From Triops longicaudatus (taxonomy: Eukaryota; Arthropoda; Branchiopoda; Notostraca; Triopsidae), in the NCBI GenBank assembly GCA_022885665.1, contig JAGQDJ010000095.1:1-64000 (forward strand): DNA of 64,000 bases. Reading direction: 5' to 3'. This document shows, piece after piece, positions 1 to 18,769 of this stretch. The notes beneath the pieces are model-generated. The model worked only from the letters and a program-made list of their open reading frames with translations, made no database searches and was not told where the DNA came from. The position numbers and the translations under genes were made by a program. Within the stretch, counting starts at the first letter, position 1. Every line of letters starts with the position of its first letter.

Positions 1-45
1 TATATATCAAAACAAATCAAATGAATGTAGTTTGTTGAAGCTCAC

Positions 46-294
46 TTGAACGAGAGGCACTTTATCGAATTTATCCGACACTATGAGTACTTTGAAGTGC
101 GTTTCAGCGCCTTTTGGGACATTATGCATGTAGGATTCGTTCACAATTTCCAAGTGCTTAGGTTGGAACGCAGCTTGCAATTTGTGTCTAATAGATTGTT
201 CAATGGGCTTTTCCATGCTCGCAGAACTATAATACAACCAAGATAACTTCTGGAAAGAAGGCGTGCAGAGTTGACGAATCTTTCCGCTGTGCAT
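46..294 (-). CDS. BOLA1: BolA-like protein (BOLA1 type), 5' exon, partial
   Basis: This first coding exon encodes 83 residues from an ATG at 294 down to a donor read as GTGAG (positions 45-41). The rest lies beyond the window's left edge. The segment [13 protein letters not shown] and the preceding VNESYM are the hallmark of the BolA fold. BolA proteins pair with monothiol glutaredoxins and act in iron-sulfur cluster handling; BOLA1 is mitochondrial. The first 25 or so residues are basic and hydroxylated with few acidic residues, which suits a mitochondrial targeting peptide (inference). Family assignment is firm. The choice of BOLA1 over a cytosolic paralogue rests on the [11 protein letters not shown] wording and the leader. 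Confidence 0.88.
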
Positions 295-299
295 TGAGA

Positions 300-1597
300 A
301 CTTCTACTGTTTTATGGTTAGTCAGTTTACTGGCAAAGCAAGATGTTGTCTAGAGCACTAGACTGTTTTGTGTTGGTTTTCAAAGTTCGGTTTTTGGAAT
401 TCTCTCGTTATCAGTGAACTCTGGACAGCTTCCGCCCTCTCTTCGATATCTTTGTGACTATCCTGCCGCATTGAAATGGAACTATAGATGTCAGGCGTGG
501 TTCAAGAAATGCGCGCAGTACTTAAAGGGCGTGGGAAATTTACAAAAATACATATTATTTTCATAAAGCTACTGACTAGTTCAGCATGCATTGATCTCAT
601 TTTATCTCAAATCATAGTACAATTTTGAACCCAACGGGCCTAAATAATCTTGTTCAATTTCAATTGACCTACTTGTGATACTATGGAAGCAACATCAGTT
701 GAGCTTGGGTAGATTATTTGCATCACGGAGAACTTCCTACTCATGCGCGAGGAAGTAGTAATAATCAATTAACGGAAAAATTTGTAGTAAAGCAGTTTGC
801 TGAACTTCCTTCAACACACAGCTATACTAAACCTATGGAAACTCTGATTTTGTAAACCCAGATTATGTCAACAGTCGGCAAAAGCCTGTCTTCGTTGACG
901 ATACATTCAATGTATGTACTCAGGGGTAATATAAGATTTCGTCAAATGTACTTGGGAAAGTGTAATTCAGGTAAAAAAAAATGCAACATATTTTCAATTA
1001 CTATTCCACAATGGAATTGTGTATTCCACAATGTATTGAAAAAGTATCCTAATACATTTAACACGTAAATATAATAGCGAATTCGGTCAGGAGAGCCAGT
1101 GCGCACTGAGTTTTTAAGCGAAAGCCAAAATTTTTCTCAGCTTTTGAAAGAAATGAATCGCTTTGTGTGAAAAACTCAGTGGGCGCTGACTCTCCCAACT
1201 GAATTCGCTATAATTTTGTAAGCTTCTCGATTACCCCCGATGCTTACTTTTGACAAAATCTAAGTTTGACTGAAAAAAAATATACCATTGCAGCTGCCTA
1301 CTGCTTGCGATTATGGCCTTGACATATTTCGGACTTACAAAGAGTTAACCAAAAAGCAGTTCAGAATCTAACTTGTAAAGTAGTCTCTCCAAACATTGTC
1401 CGATTTCCTGTCCGCCAGTTCCACCTTATTTCCTTACGTGTTGAAAAGAAGGCTAACCGAGAGTGAAAGCGAAAATGCTGTAGGTGGACTAACTGGTTTG
1501 AGACTTCACTTTTACCTTGACGATGTATAAAATAGATATGCTTGTATAGAGACTCTTCGGTTACAAGAAAAATGAGAGATTGCACAACGTCACAACT
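300..1597. other. Intergenic, AT-rich, with one MITE
   Basis: No coding exon with convincing codon structure is visible. The only structured element is the palindromic repeat at 1075-1210. Confidence 0.6.
1075..1210. repeat. 136-bp palindromic MITE
   Basis: Two arms of about 45 bp are inverted copies. Both begin TAGCGAATTC and continue through GGAGAG, CAG, GC and CACTGAGTTTTT with few mismatches. The flanks are short AT runs (ATAA on the left, TAAT on the right), as expected for insertion at a TA-rich target. There is no coding capacity. It fits a non-autonomous DNA transposon remnant. The superfamily cannot be decided from one copy. Confidence 0.75.
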
Positions 1598-2462
1598 TTA
1601 GCGCTTTCCAAAGCCACCGTACGGGATACTATAGCCGTTTGACAAATAAAACATGAGTTAGAAATGTCAAAATATCCTTGGTTTTCCATGGTTTTACCCA
1701 TAACCACCGCCGTATCCACCGTATCCACCGTAACCACCGTATCCACCATATCCACCGTATCCACCGTATCCTCCGTATCCCCCATATCCACCGTATCCGC
1801 CATATCCCCCATATCCACCGTATCCGCCATATCCGCCGTATCCTCCATATCCGCCGTATCCACCGGGTCCGTAGCCACTGAAACAATTAAAATGAGACGG
1901 ACCATAGGCCTACTCATGTGACAGGACATATGCTTACCCATAGCCGCCATATCCACCATAGCCTCCGTAACCCCCAAAGCCGCCTCCATATGGATATAGA
2001 CCGTGTCTGAAATAATAATTTTTACACATTTAGAAAGCGCGGTTTTTATTTTTGCACGAAAATATAAACACATCTGAAATCTATTTGAATCTGAGTAAAT
2101 TGAGCTTACCCTCCATATCCGCTGTAACCAGTGTAGACAAAGATAACGTCAGATAAAAAAGGACAAACAATATCAAAAGTTGAACAGTATCTTCAGATTT
2201 TATAACAACGTTCATTTACTTACCCGCCATATCCGCCACCTAATCCGTAACTGTTCAAGAGAGGAGTAATCAAATTTATGCTAAAAAAGTAATCATACAA
2301 GTACTTACCCAAAGGTTCGTTGTTCTGTTTTCGAAGCTTCTGGCTTTTTATCGTCCGCCCAGCAAACGCTCAAAAGCAGGAAGGAAAGTAGAACCTACAA
2401 TATTATTTTTACGATGTCACATCTGAGAAAACGAGTCAATAATAGCTTACCATGAATTTCAT
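1598..2462 (-). CDS. Secreted Gly/Tyr-rich repeat protein (YGG repeats), 138 aa
   Basis: Seven coding exons: 2462-2451, 2394-2309, 2250-2224, 2121-2110, 2006-1938, 1877-1698 and 1628-1598, summing to 417 nt. The protein opens with a signal peptide (hydrophobic VLLSFLLLSVCWA) and a short charged stretch ending QRTFG. Then come GGY/YGG repeats, about 18 units in exon 6 alone, and the C-terminus YGGFGKR. From exon 2 onward every intron splits a glycine codon after GG (phase 2), and exons 3-6 are 27, 12, 69 and 180 nt, all multiples of three. A TATA-like box lies near 2565-2558. Exon 6 would stop at 1696-1694 if its last intron were retained; splicing at 1697 gives an end matching the neighbouring paralogue. 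Similar compositions occur in cuticle, silk/shell and nematode YGG antimicrobial proteins, so function is unassigned. Confidence 0.78.
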
Positions 2463-2557
2463 CTTCAATAATACTTGGTTAAAACTAAAATATAACAATG
2501 TCAACTGTATCCAAGTTCTTCTGGTCTTGTACTCCGGTAGGAGCTTACCGTCGTTGC

Positions 2558-2565
2558 TTATATAC
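2558..2565 (-). promoter_or_regulatory. TATA-like box of the YGG-repeat gene
   Basis: On the minus strand the sequence reads GTATATAAGC about 95-100 bp upstream of the ATG at 2462. The downstream paralogue has a TATA box at nearly the same distance. Confidence 0.5.
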
Positions 2566-2579
2566 TACAAAGCGAACGC

Positions 2580-3240
2580 CACTTTCACTTTAAATGACCT
2601 CTAGATCTGCTTGTGCTCACATAAAAGCCGATCTTCTGTAGAGGAAGCGTGCTTTTCTTAACTTCAGAGGAAAAATAAAATATAGCGTGTCAAATATTTT
2701 TTTCATGCGAAGAAATACTTCCGTTCCTTCGTCATAACATGAGCAGCTCACCTAATTGTCGAGCCAGCAGTCGAGCAACACACTCGTCATTGAAAACAGG
2801 GGTATTACAATGTGTCACGCAGGCTTCTTTGTTCTGTCACTTTATCGTACGGAACACAGTGGGAGAAAATTCAAATTTACAAAACATCAATATGCTTCAG
2901 GTTGACTACCATTGTATTTTGTTTGGTTGGTTTGTTGGCTTAAAAGACAACCGACTTGCGCTGTACAAGTAATGTCGTCTTCGGCTGTCTTAGCCATTAT
3001 ATTTCAAATCTCAAAACGTGGACTAGACTAGTACACAGTGACTTTATAAATAGGCAGAAGTTAGGATTTCTCGTAAAAGTGACGAAACAGGCGATGTGAA
3101 ATATCTATGTGAAGGCCAAGACCGAAAATGGTAACACGTGAGAGTGAAAGTGGTCTACAACTAAAAATAAAAATGATAAATAATTTACTCTATATATTCT
3201 TTTTTCGAAATGTACACGGAAACTCATTCATCTTCACATT
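2580..3240. other. Intergenic between the two Gly/Tyr-rich genes
   Basis: No coding exon or clear repeat was seen. It must contain the 3' flank of the 3241-3660 gene and the upstream control region of the 1598-2462 gene, because both are read on the minus strand. Confidence 0.5.
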
Positions 3241-3660
3241 TCACTTTCTTCCAAAACCACCGTATCCACCGAATCCGCCATATGGAAAACCGTATCCGTA
3301 CCCGTAGTATGGTCGGTGGTAGTGGAAAGGGTAATAAGGTGGGTGGTAATAGGGTGGATAATAATATGGAGGATAGTGGTAAGGGTATCCATATCCATAG
3401 CCATAATACGGAAACCTAAAACAAAAACACGATACTTGTTATTACACTATACGGTGCGGTTGAACCCTAGAAAATCGTACCCGAATCCATGCCCGTGATG
3501 TCCAAAGGAACGCGCCTGGGATTGAATAGCCGTTGTAGTCGCACTTTTCTGCTCTTCAGCCCTACCTAGGCTAATCAAGAAGAGGCAGAAGATTCCCTGC
3601 ACAAAGTAAAGTTAAGTAACGTTAAGATTTTGGAAACTAGCTTACCAAAAATAACCTCAT
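3241..3660 (-). CDS. Secreted Tyr/Pro/Gly-rich protein, 101 aa (paralogue of the YGG gene)
   Basis: Three coding exons: 3660-3646, 3596-3481 and 3415-3241, totalling 306 nt. The protein has a signal peptide (LFLGIFCLFLISLGRA), an acidic/Thr-rich spacer ending QARSFG, and a HGHGFG segment. A body of YGYGYPY, YYPP and HYHRPYY units follows, ending GGYGGFGRK. It shares with its neighbour the R-(S/T)-F-G junction, the phase-2 intron inside a GG|G codon, the tiny first exon (5 codons here, 4 there) and the basic-tailed GFG end. These shared marks argue for tandem duplication followed by repeat divergence. The donor of exon 2 (GTACGA) is weaker than the others. No known enzyme domain is present; a structural extracellular or peptide-precursor role is inference. 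Confidence 0.75.
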
Positions 3661-3746
3661 GGTTCAAATAATCCAAGAATCTTAATGCGTGTGAAACACA
3701 TTGATTTTGGGGATGGTGTTGTTACACTGGTAAGTTGTTCACGGCT

Positions 3747-3754
3747 CTTTTATA
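3747..3754 (-). promoter_or_regulatory. TATA box of the 3241-3660 gene
   Basis: A canonical TATAAAAG on the minus strand lies 94 bp upstream of the ATG at 3660. Confidence 0.65.
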
Positions 3755-3759
3755 GCCAT

Positions 3760-4525
3760 CGTTCTCAGCTGCTCTCCACTTTCACTCGTAACCAAATGAC
3801 CTTATCCTCTACGCTAGTTAGATGTATCACGTCGTAGGCTAACTAACCAAAAGGCTTCATGAATATGCTGACTCGCCACCCGAAGCCTAAGCAAATACCG
3901 TGAGTCTCACCTTATGTGTCAAGTTAAGCTGATGTCAACTCTCCATCAGCAAAAACCTCCAGCGGAAACTATGGTACGACTTAAGACGCACATGACGCTT
4001 TTTTAAAAATGTAAATTTTGCTGTACTAGTACAGCCCAATGAACGGACGAGTAGGAGCCGCGTATTTGCAAAGTTGTTTTTCCAGTTTCGTCTAAAGAGC
4101 TCCACTAACAACTTCGGTATCAGAGTAAATGGCAAAACTCCAAGCCTTGCGGTAAATAAGGGAAACGATTTCCTCATAATTAGAAAGCAAAACTCGTGTA
4201 CTATTCGTTCTGCTAAACAGCTGACATAGTAAGCAGAAGGTCACACTAGGTCTCAGCATTTTTTCCCCAAAAATGGGATCCCTACTTATACAGGACTCTT
4301 AAGGCAACTTTGCTAACAAGAAAGCGGTCGAGAAGAAACACACCTCTGAATACAGATGTTAAAATATTTCGCAAAAAGAACTACTTACGCAACACGAATG
4401 TGACGCGAAAAATTATTAAGAAAATCAGTAGTATCAATTCCTTGTATTCTTGTGAACCACCATAAAAAGAAACATTATATTTCGAAAAAAAAAATCGTCT
4501 AACGTACAGAAAGTCTGGTTTCACT
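3760..4525. other. Intergenic / PRPF8 3' flank
   Basis: No supported coding exon. The part adjoining 4525 should hold the PRPF8 3' UTR. Confidence 0.5.
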
Positions 4526-12258
<7,733 letters not shown>

Positions 12259-14118
12259 GATGAATGTCCTTTATACTTCACGAAGAGCCTGAAACAGTTT
12301 CACATGGTCTTGATGTCGTACAATAAACACAAAGCCATGGTCGCACACAAAATGGTGGTTACGAAAGCAGTGCCGGTAAACTCTCATGACATCTTAACAA
12401 GTGGAACAACAAATTCTGCAGAACTTTAAAATTATATCTACTGAAAATTTACTTACACTTATGCGTAAAAGACTTTCTTCGAACGACTTCCAAACGACAA
12501 AAAGTTCCTTTGTTTCTACTACTTCGTCAAGACGAGGAACTCCGCGTCTCGTTCGCACGCTAGACGATTCTGAAAAACATGACGAGGAGCGCAGTCCCCA
12601 GGTTTCGCAATCGGCGACCACTGCGCCTCTAGCGGTAACTGGAGTAATTCTTTTGGATCTAAAAGGAATCAGTGCACAAGTATAATACCTGTGAAGGATT
12701 CATTTCAAAGTTACGGTGAACAAACACCCCGTGTTGAACGGGACATTCTCGTTTTTCTTATCGTCCCATTTTTCAGAAAAATTTTAAATTTTTTCCCATT
12801 TTCGTGAAAAAGTAAAAAAAAAGTATCATGGACTGCAGTTTTAGAACTCGTTACAGATTTACTTCGCTTCGATACAACTATTAAAAACATGTAATAATTT
12901 CGTAATTACTGTAATTAATTTGTTTCTAGAAATCTGTAAAGGTTCGAGCGTAGCCCGTTACAAGATAACAAGAAATCATTTGAAACATAGCGTACGCATG
13001 TGTTAGTTACATCTTACATCTACTGTATTAAGTTCGTCTAAAGGAGGAACAGGGTAGTTGACACGTCGGACCAATCACATAGAAATTATAATTATTAGTG
13101 AACTATAATCGTTTTGGAGACAGGAAAAAATTCGACACTGAATCATCTAGGCGAAGGTCAGTCACACGGGTAAAATTTAATCGAAAAAGAATAAAAAATA
13201 AGGGATAAAATAAACAAAAACTGAATTTGCGCCGCTTCTACGAGAAACGGGACTTTTCCGTTGTCACGTTTACTTTAAGCACTCAAAAATTGTACCAAAA
13301 AGATTTTTGTTTGTATAAAAAACCACAGGATAATCGTCTGAGATCTCAGCCAGGGATCTAAAATTAATCTTACGGGAGACATGGAAAGCCATAAGTAGCG
13401 CTTCGATATGTTTTGAACTAAAACGTTTTTGACCGAAAATTCTGCCTTGTACGAATGGCAAGATAAAGAAAATTGAATTTTCACACTAGTGCAGTGCTAC
13501 AACAAGTCGGAAAAGTCGATGTAGTTTCATTGCCACCGGTTTTTCGACCGAGCTATGAATCTGAGGTCGCTAACTTCAAAAGGTCTCTTTCGATTGTGAA
13601 TATACGTGCATATTTTTTTAAGAAAAAGATAAATAAATAAACGAAACATACTAGTGCGGTCGGCGGGGACATTTTAAGATTTTCAAGTTTGCTAAAAACA
13701 CTATAAATTAAGCTTAGATGCGATAGTTCCTACAACAATTTCTTAAAAAAAACTTTATTTTTTGCAAATGAATAAAGTTGCTGTCAAAAATCAAGACTTT
13801 AATATCACGAAAGTTTTGTAAACAGTCTGCTATTTTTTGTAAGGAATTGTGAGTTGCATTTTTTGCCATTTTATTGGTCGAAACACTTTTCACCTTAGCG
13901 TTACTACTTTGGCTTACAGCCCTTTTCCGTAGAGGGCGATGTTTTCATTTTGCCTTCTACGCAAAGATTTGCACTCTCAGTTGTTTGTTTGAAACCGAAC
14001 ATCGGGCGCCAAGGTTTGTGTTGGAATGTGTAACAAAACATAGAAATTGTGCCGAAGTAGAAACTTTATGTACTAGAAGTAAAGCAATTTTGCGTGACTT
14101 TTTAACACTTGTTGACAA
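12259..14118. other. Intergenic between PRPF8 and CENPJ
   Basis: The divergent upstream regions of PRPF8 (-) and CENPJ (+) lie here, with a repeat-element copy from about 12711 to 13185. A short open stretch at 12401-12685 (+) has no recognisable domain and was not accepted. Positions 13200-13870 look like AT-rich filler. Confidence 0.55.
12711..13185. repeat. Diverged copy of a hAT-like/MITE repeat family (copy 1)
   Basis: The first 35 bases (GGTGAACAAAC... CCCGT... GAAC.GGACA) align without gaps to the left end of the element at 54651, with about three quarters identity. The following 'gtcccattttt' and 'acagatttac' blocks also recur in the same order. A possible right end near 13160-13185 contains CACACGGGTAAAATTTAATC, similar to the right end of copy 2. 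Both limits are approximate. Confidence 0.55.
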
Positions 14119-17100
14119 ATGGAAGGTAGTCCTCGAGCTATTCAGCTCGTAAAGCAGATTGAAGAGCTACGCCAATGGCAAAAAGCACAACAGGAGCGTT
14201 TAGCTCAGCAACAGGAACAACAACGACTCTTGCTTCAAAGTCAACAAGCTGAATTCTACAGAAATCTAGGTTTACAGAGTCCCGCACCTTCAGTAGATAG
14301 TAATGTCTCGTACGGTAATCGTAATAACCAGTATGTAAAATATAGCCATGCTTCCTCCCAACCTGTTCATTTGCATCCCAGTAACAAGACCATCAATAAC
14401 AATTATAAATCCGTGTCTCCTTCACCGAGAAGTGTGGATGAGATTCCGCTACCAAAGCCGCAAGCCGTGAAGCCCTTTACAGCATTACTTGAGTCAACGC
14501 TTAAAGGGAATGCCATGCAAGAACCAGTTACAGAGCCTCCGAAGAAGTTTCCGTTTCTAAGGAAAGGACAGGGTACCTCACGCTTTCAACCACGGCAACG
14601 TTACCCGAGTTTCAGACGACGCCAAAACCAAAACTTACCTTCAAATAATGCTCAGTTGAAGAGCCGACCTGTAGAACCTAAGCCAGCAGTCAAAATTGTT
14701 CACGAAGAAAAGCCCAAGTCGCCCGAAGTTCCGTCAGTCGCTAGCGAACTCCAAGATGAGTCTTCGAAGGGAGAAGAAATTCCTGTCCGTCCTAGTAAAG
14801 AGAAAGACCTCCAAGATTTGGCTGTATTTGAGTTAATTGAGAAATTTGCTGAACTCAATAGCTCGTTTTCCTTCACGTCTTCCATGATACACAACTTGCT
14901 AGAAAAGAACCCCCAACTGTCACAACCGCCTTCTTCCATTCTCAAAATCCTTGACAATCCTTCAGCGTCCCCCATTACAAACGATGAGGACCCGAAAGGA
15001 ACGAAACATGTACATTTTGCCCAAGAAGATGATTGGGAGACATTCCAAGACGAAACACGTCATGATTCTCAGACTTACGCTCCCGAATCACCTAGTCCGT
15101 GCGGCGATCCATCCAGCTCGCCGGATGTTTCATGTCTAGCTGTGCAAAGTACTCCCATAATTGGTGGCAATGTCTTACATTTTTCTCCACCTCCGAGCAA
15201 GCCAGCCAATTCAGCTTCCCATCTCATTTGGGATAACTTCACAAGACCACGACTTGAAGAAGAACAACGCTATAGTCCTCAATTTCCCAGCTTAGAAGAC
15301 GAAGAGGAACAGGAAGACAGAGAAGAAAGTAGAAGCGGTGTCGCGGATCAAACCACTTTGCTGCAAGGTGCCGTTTTGCGAAACAAACTGCTGTCTTTAG
15401 AGCGAGAAATTAACATCTTCAGGCGTGAAAACACCCATATGCGTAAAACACGGCAGCAATTGGAAGAAGCCCGTCTGAAGTTAGATCAAGAAAGGGAGAA
15501 ATTTGCAAAGTACGCTGATAATGAGAAACGTCGACTCATGCTTTTGGTAGAAGAGGAAAAGAAGAAAATGAAAAAAGCTCCCCCTCATGCTCCTGGGCCG
15601 GAGCCACAAGTTGGAAAACTGCAGCAAGAAATTGACAGTTTGAGAGAGGAATTGAGGGCCAAGGAAACCAAATTTTTTGCCGAACAGACTCGGTTGCAGG
15701 AAAAGTGTCGCGCGTTTGAAATCAAGAATCGAGATTTGAACGAAGCAGTATCCAAATTGTCACAAGAAGAACTCTCCTTGAGAAAGGTATGTACTGTTCT
15801 GGAACGTAATTCACGATAAATATATCGAAATTATCTTTAATAACAAATAAACTAAAGTTTACTTTGTGAAATTAAATTAATTCTTGTGCGCAATAGTAAT
15901 ATGTCTTCATTTTCTAGAAACTAAACGCTGCTCTGAGACCTGGTGGTGTCAAACTTCAAGCAAATAAAGAACGCTCTCCCGTCCCGACGCCTGTTCCGCT
16001 TCAACCAGCAGTTGAACCGGACATTTCGGCCCAAAGTAAACTCGAAGATGAGAATGAGCAACTATGCACCCCTGCTTCACAAGAGCGGATTAAACCAGAA
16101 GAAAAAGTTGATCCACAGCCCATAGTAACGAAGACTCACTTACCCGATGGCACGGTTGTCTTTTTCTATCCAAACGGAAATAGAAAAGAAGTGTATCCTG
16201 GGCAAAAAGGAACCAAGATATTTTACTTTAATGGAGACGTTAAAGAAAAGCTTGTAGACGGGACCATCTTTTACACTTACGGCCAAACTGGTACGAAGCA
16301 CACTACTTCACCGGATGGGACTGAGACGTTACATTTTGCCAAGTATGGCGTTCGTTATTTTTATTTAATTTTATTTGTATTAGAACTCCGATTTCTTCAA
16401 ACCGAATTATGAAACACCCGATTGTGTCAACCGCCTTAGGAAATATTTTACTTCGTTTACAATGCATTTTTGCGTCGAATCTGAAGCATTTAAACTGCTC
16501 ACCGATAGTATTAGATTTTCTCGTAACGATCTCACAAAATTATTGAATGTACTAAATTATCTACTATTTTTCGCACTGGATTTTTTTACAATTCCCATTG
16601 CACTCAGCACGTGAATCTTATTTTGTCAATCATCTGACTTCGGTTAACAAAATTGGAAATCTACTTGTAATTTATTTTCTGTTTACGAAAATCTGTGTAA
16701 AGAACAAGCCAGGATAACATTAGGGCAAAAACATTCTGACTTCTTTATGTAATGCTAAAGAGTCACGTCAGCAAATTAAAGCTCGCGGACAACCCTCGAC
16801 ATTTTCGGGGCGTACAAACTAAACGCGTAGGCTACTGTTTTCTGAATTCTGTTTGTCTTTCGCGTAGTTCTTTTTTTTTTTATTTATTCTTTGGGCGAGT
16901 ATTGCTAACGAGTAAATTATTCATCTTAGTGGGCAAATTGAGAAAACAGAGCCCAACGGAAACAAAGAAGTTCGGTATTCTAACGGAGCCATCCAACGAA
17001 AATACGCCAATGGCAGCGAGGAATGTTCATGGCCTGACGGAACGCGTCTCTGGAGCGACGGACAAGGGCATGGGGTTCTTACCATGCCTTCTGGGCAGAA

Positions 17101-17331
17101 AGAAATCTACACGCCCCTTTGCAAAGTACGTTCAATTTTGTTATATAAGTTAGTTCAATAAAAGCTTGAATCTTTCAGAGGAGAGAATATCCAGACGGAA
17201 CTGTCCAGACATTGTACCCAGACGGACGTATGGAAACACGTTATCCGTCAGGAAGGTTGCGAGTTAAGGATGCGCAAGGTAGCGTTATTTTGGATACGGG
17301 TAACATGCCTGGCCTTAAAGCAAAATCTTGA
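14119..17331 (+). CDS. CENPJ: Centromere protein J / CPAP (Sas-4 homologue)
   Basis: Four coding exons, 14119-15786, 15918-16342, 16930-17125 and 17179-17331, give 813 aa. CENPJ/Sas-4 is the centriolar tubulin-binding scaffold that sets centriole length and pericentriole assembly. The N-terminus has a Gln-rich coiled coil (residues ~5-50). A disordered Pro/Ser-rich middle follows, then a long coiled coil around residues 425-550 ([20 protein letters not shown]). The C-terminal TCP10/G-box beta domain has repeated PDGT/PNGNRKE/YPDG units ([37 protein letters not shown]). The G-box continues in register across exons 2-4, supporting those joins. It is shorter than human (about 1340 aa) and near fly Sas-4. 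An extra upstream coding exon cannot be excluded. The stop lies 70 bp from the MRPL44 stop on the other strand. Confidence 0.9.
16343..16929 (+). other. Intron 2 of CENPJ
   Basis: A 587-bp intron, long for this gene. It starts GTATGG and ends TTAG. No internal exon or repeat was noticed. Confidence 0.7.
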
Positions 17332-17401
17332 GCTTGTACGTGTAAGAATCGACTGTATTTTTGTAAATATGCTACGCATGAAGACTTTGTATTTAGTGTA
17401 T

Positions 17402-18769
17402 TCACGAAATGAACTGTGCCTTGGGTCTACTTTCTAATTCCGCGGCCTTCTGCTTGACGTCTTCAGCTAAGTACACTCCAAAGGGCAGAGGATTCATTTC
17501 GTGTGGGATGCCAAACAAACGATTGCAGGCGTCTCGGGCCGCTAGTTCTTCGGCAATTTCAGGGCTTTCGCCGGGAGCTGTATTTTATGCAGACAGAATT
17601 GTTAGTAATTTAATTGATAGGACTTCATATTTGTACCCGATCCGATGAGCTTCTTGTCTGAATAAATTCCGACGTGGTAGGTAGCCAAAATCGTGTTGCT
17701 TCCCGTTTTTCGAATGAGGCGCGATTCAGGCTTACCGCGACCCAACTTTTGCAATGCATCAACTAGAACGCCCATCGGGTTGATGGGTTGCCACAGGTCC
17801 CCTATACTTTTATTCGCCAACTGTACTGCAACGAAATCATACGCAAATCGGCGTGCTTGATCTTCGCCCGAACTTCGGTGAACACAAGCGATCAATGCGT
17901 GAAAAGACGTCAACAAAGTTTCGTTCGAAGATGGATATTCCGTGCATAGCATAAGGTCAGACATTCCTAAGTGTTTTGCAATATGGCTGTGCAGATCAGG
18001 ATTCATAAGGAATTCATGAATACTCCTAAATATGTTAAAACGAACAAATATTAGATATCGTACATAGTATGGACAAGATTTGGAATTGTTCGAAATTACT
18101 CAATGCCTTCTTCGGGTAAATGAGACAAATTGGCTCGAAGGTAACCATACAGAAAGCGTTTCAGCAGCTTATATCCTTCTTTGGCTAACTCGTGGTTGTC
18201 TTGAAGCTGTAGTGGTGTTTCTATACCCAATTGTTGCTGCTTTTTCCTTTCTTGGTGTATGTAAGAGGAATGGGTAAAAACTTGTCGCAATAATGCATCG
18301 TCGAAGGACTCGTTTAACCTTTTCCCGAAGGCATAGAGTTCTGCATCATAATTCCTATAGAAACGAAAGAAGACATTTTAACTCAAATAGTCTGTATTAG
18401 ACTGCAAAATCTTTCTTTACCAGTCTAGGAACGTATTCCTCGGACTAACTAAATTTCCTCCATTGAGAGCGATCTCCTTTTCCTTGCGTTTCTGTAGCTC
18501 TCGTAGAGTAGGAGCCACCCAGCGAGCTTTGAAGAACTGCAAGCCTGTCAAAATATAAGAGATAATGACGAGGAACAATCTTAGTTTTCTCAGACTCAAG
18601 ATTCGGTCACTCTATAATATTAAATTGTAGTTAAAAAGTATTCAGTACTTGAAGCATGAATGTTCTTTGTGGATATAAGCACATTTCCAGGTCTCTGACG
18701 AAGGTGGCGTTTTGTTGCATTAGTGACATTTCTTAAGGTAATATTAACTAACGTGCTCGCACAACTCAT
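17402..18769 (-). CDS. MRPL44: Mitochondrial large ribosomal subunit protein mL44
   Basis: Five coding exons, 18769-18649, 18544-18421, 18354-18100, 18025-17637 and 17577-17402, give 354 aa (human 332). mL44 is an RNase III-like protein of the mitoribosome's large subunit. The first exon encodes a Thr/Asn/Arg-rich, acid-poor mitochondrial leader and was found by requiring phase match to the RWVAPTLRELQKRKEK exon. The RNase III-like region includes LLRQVFTHSSYIHQERKK and ...QQLGIETPLQLQDNHELAKEG. The C-terminal dsRBD-like part includes SRLIRKTGSNTILATYHVGI and PGESPEIAEELAARDACNRL. The RNase III catalytic acidic signature is not evident, as is usual for mL44. Exons 2-5 are secure; exon 1 is less so. 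Confidence 0.9.

Noticed and set aside
1664..1921. Plus-strand Ser/Thr/Val repeat frame and a His/Arg repeat frame opposite the YGG exons
   Set aside because: These are mirror readings of the YGG codon repeat on the opposite strand. They have no start context, no splice support, and the minus strand explains the DNA fully.
12401..12685. 94-codon plus-strand open frame upstream of PRPF8
   Set aside because: Ser/Thr-rich with no recognised domain and no splice partners. It may be 5' UTR or intergenic sequence.
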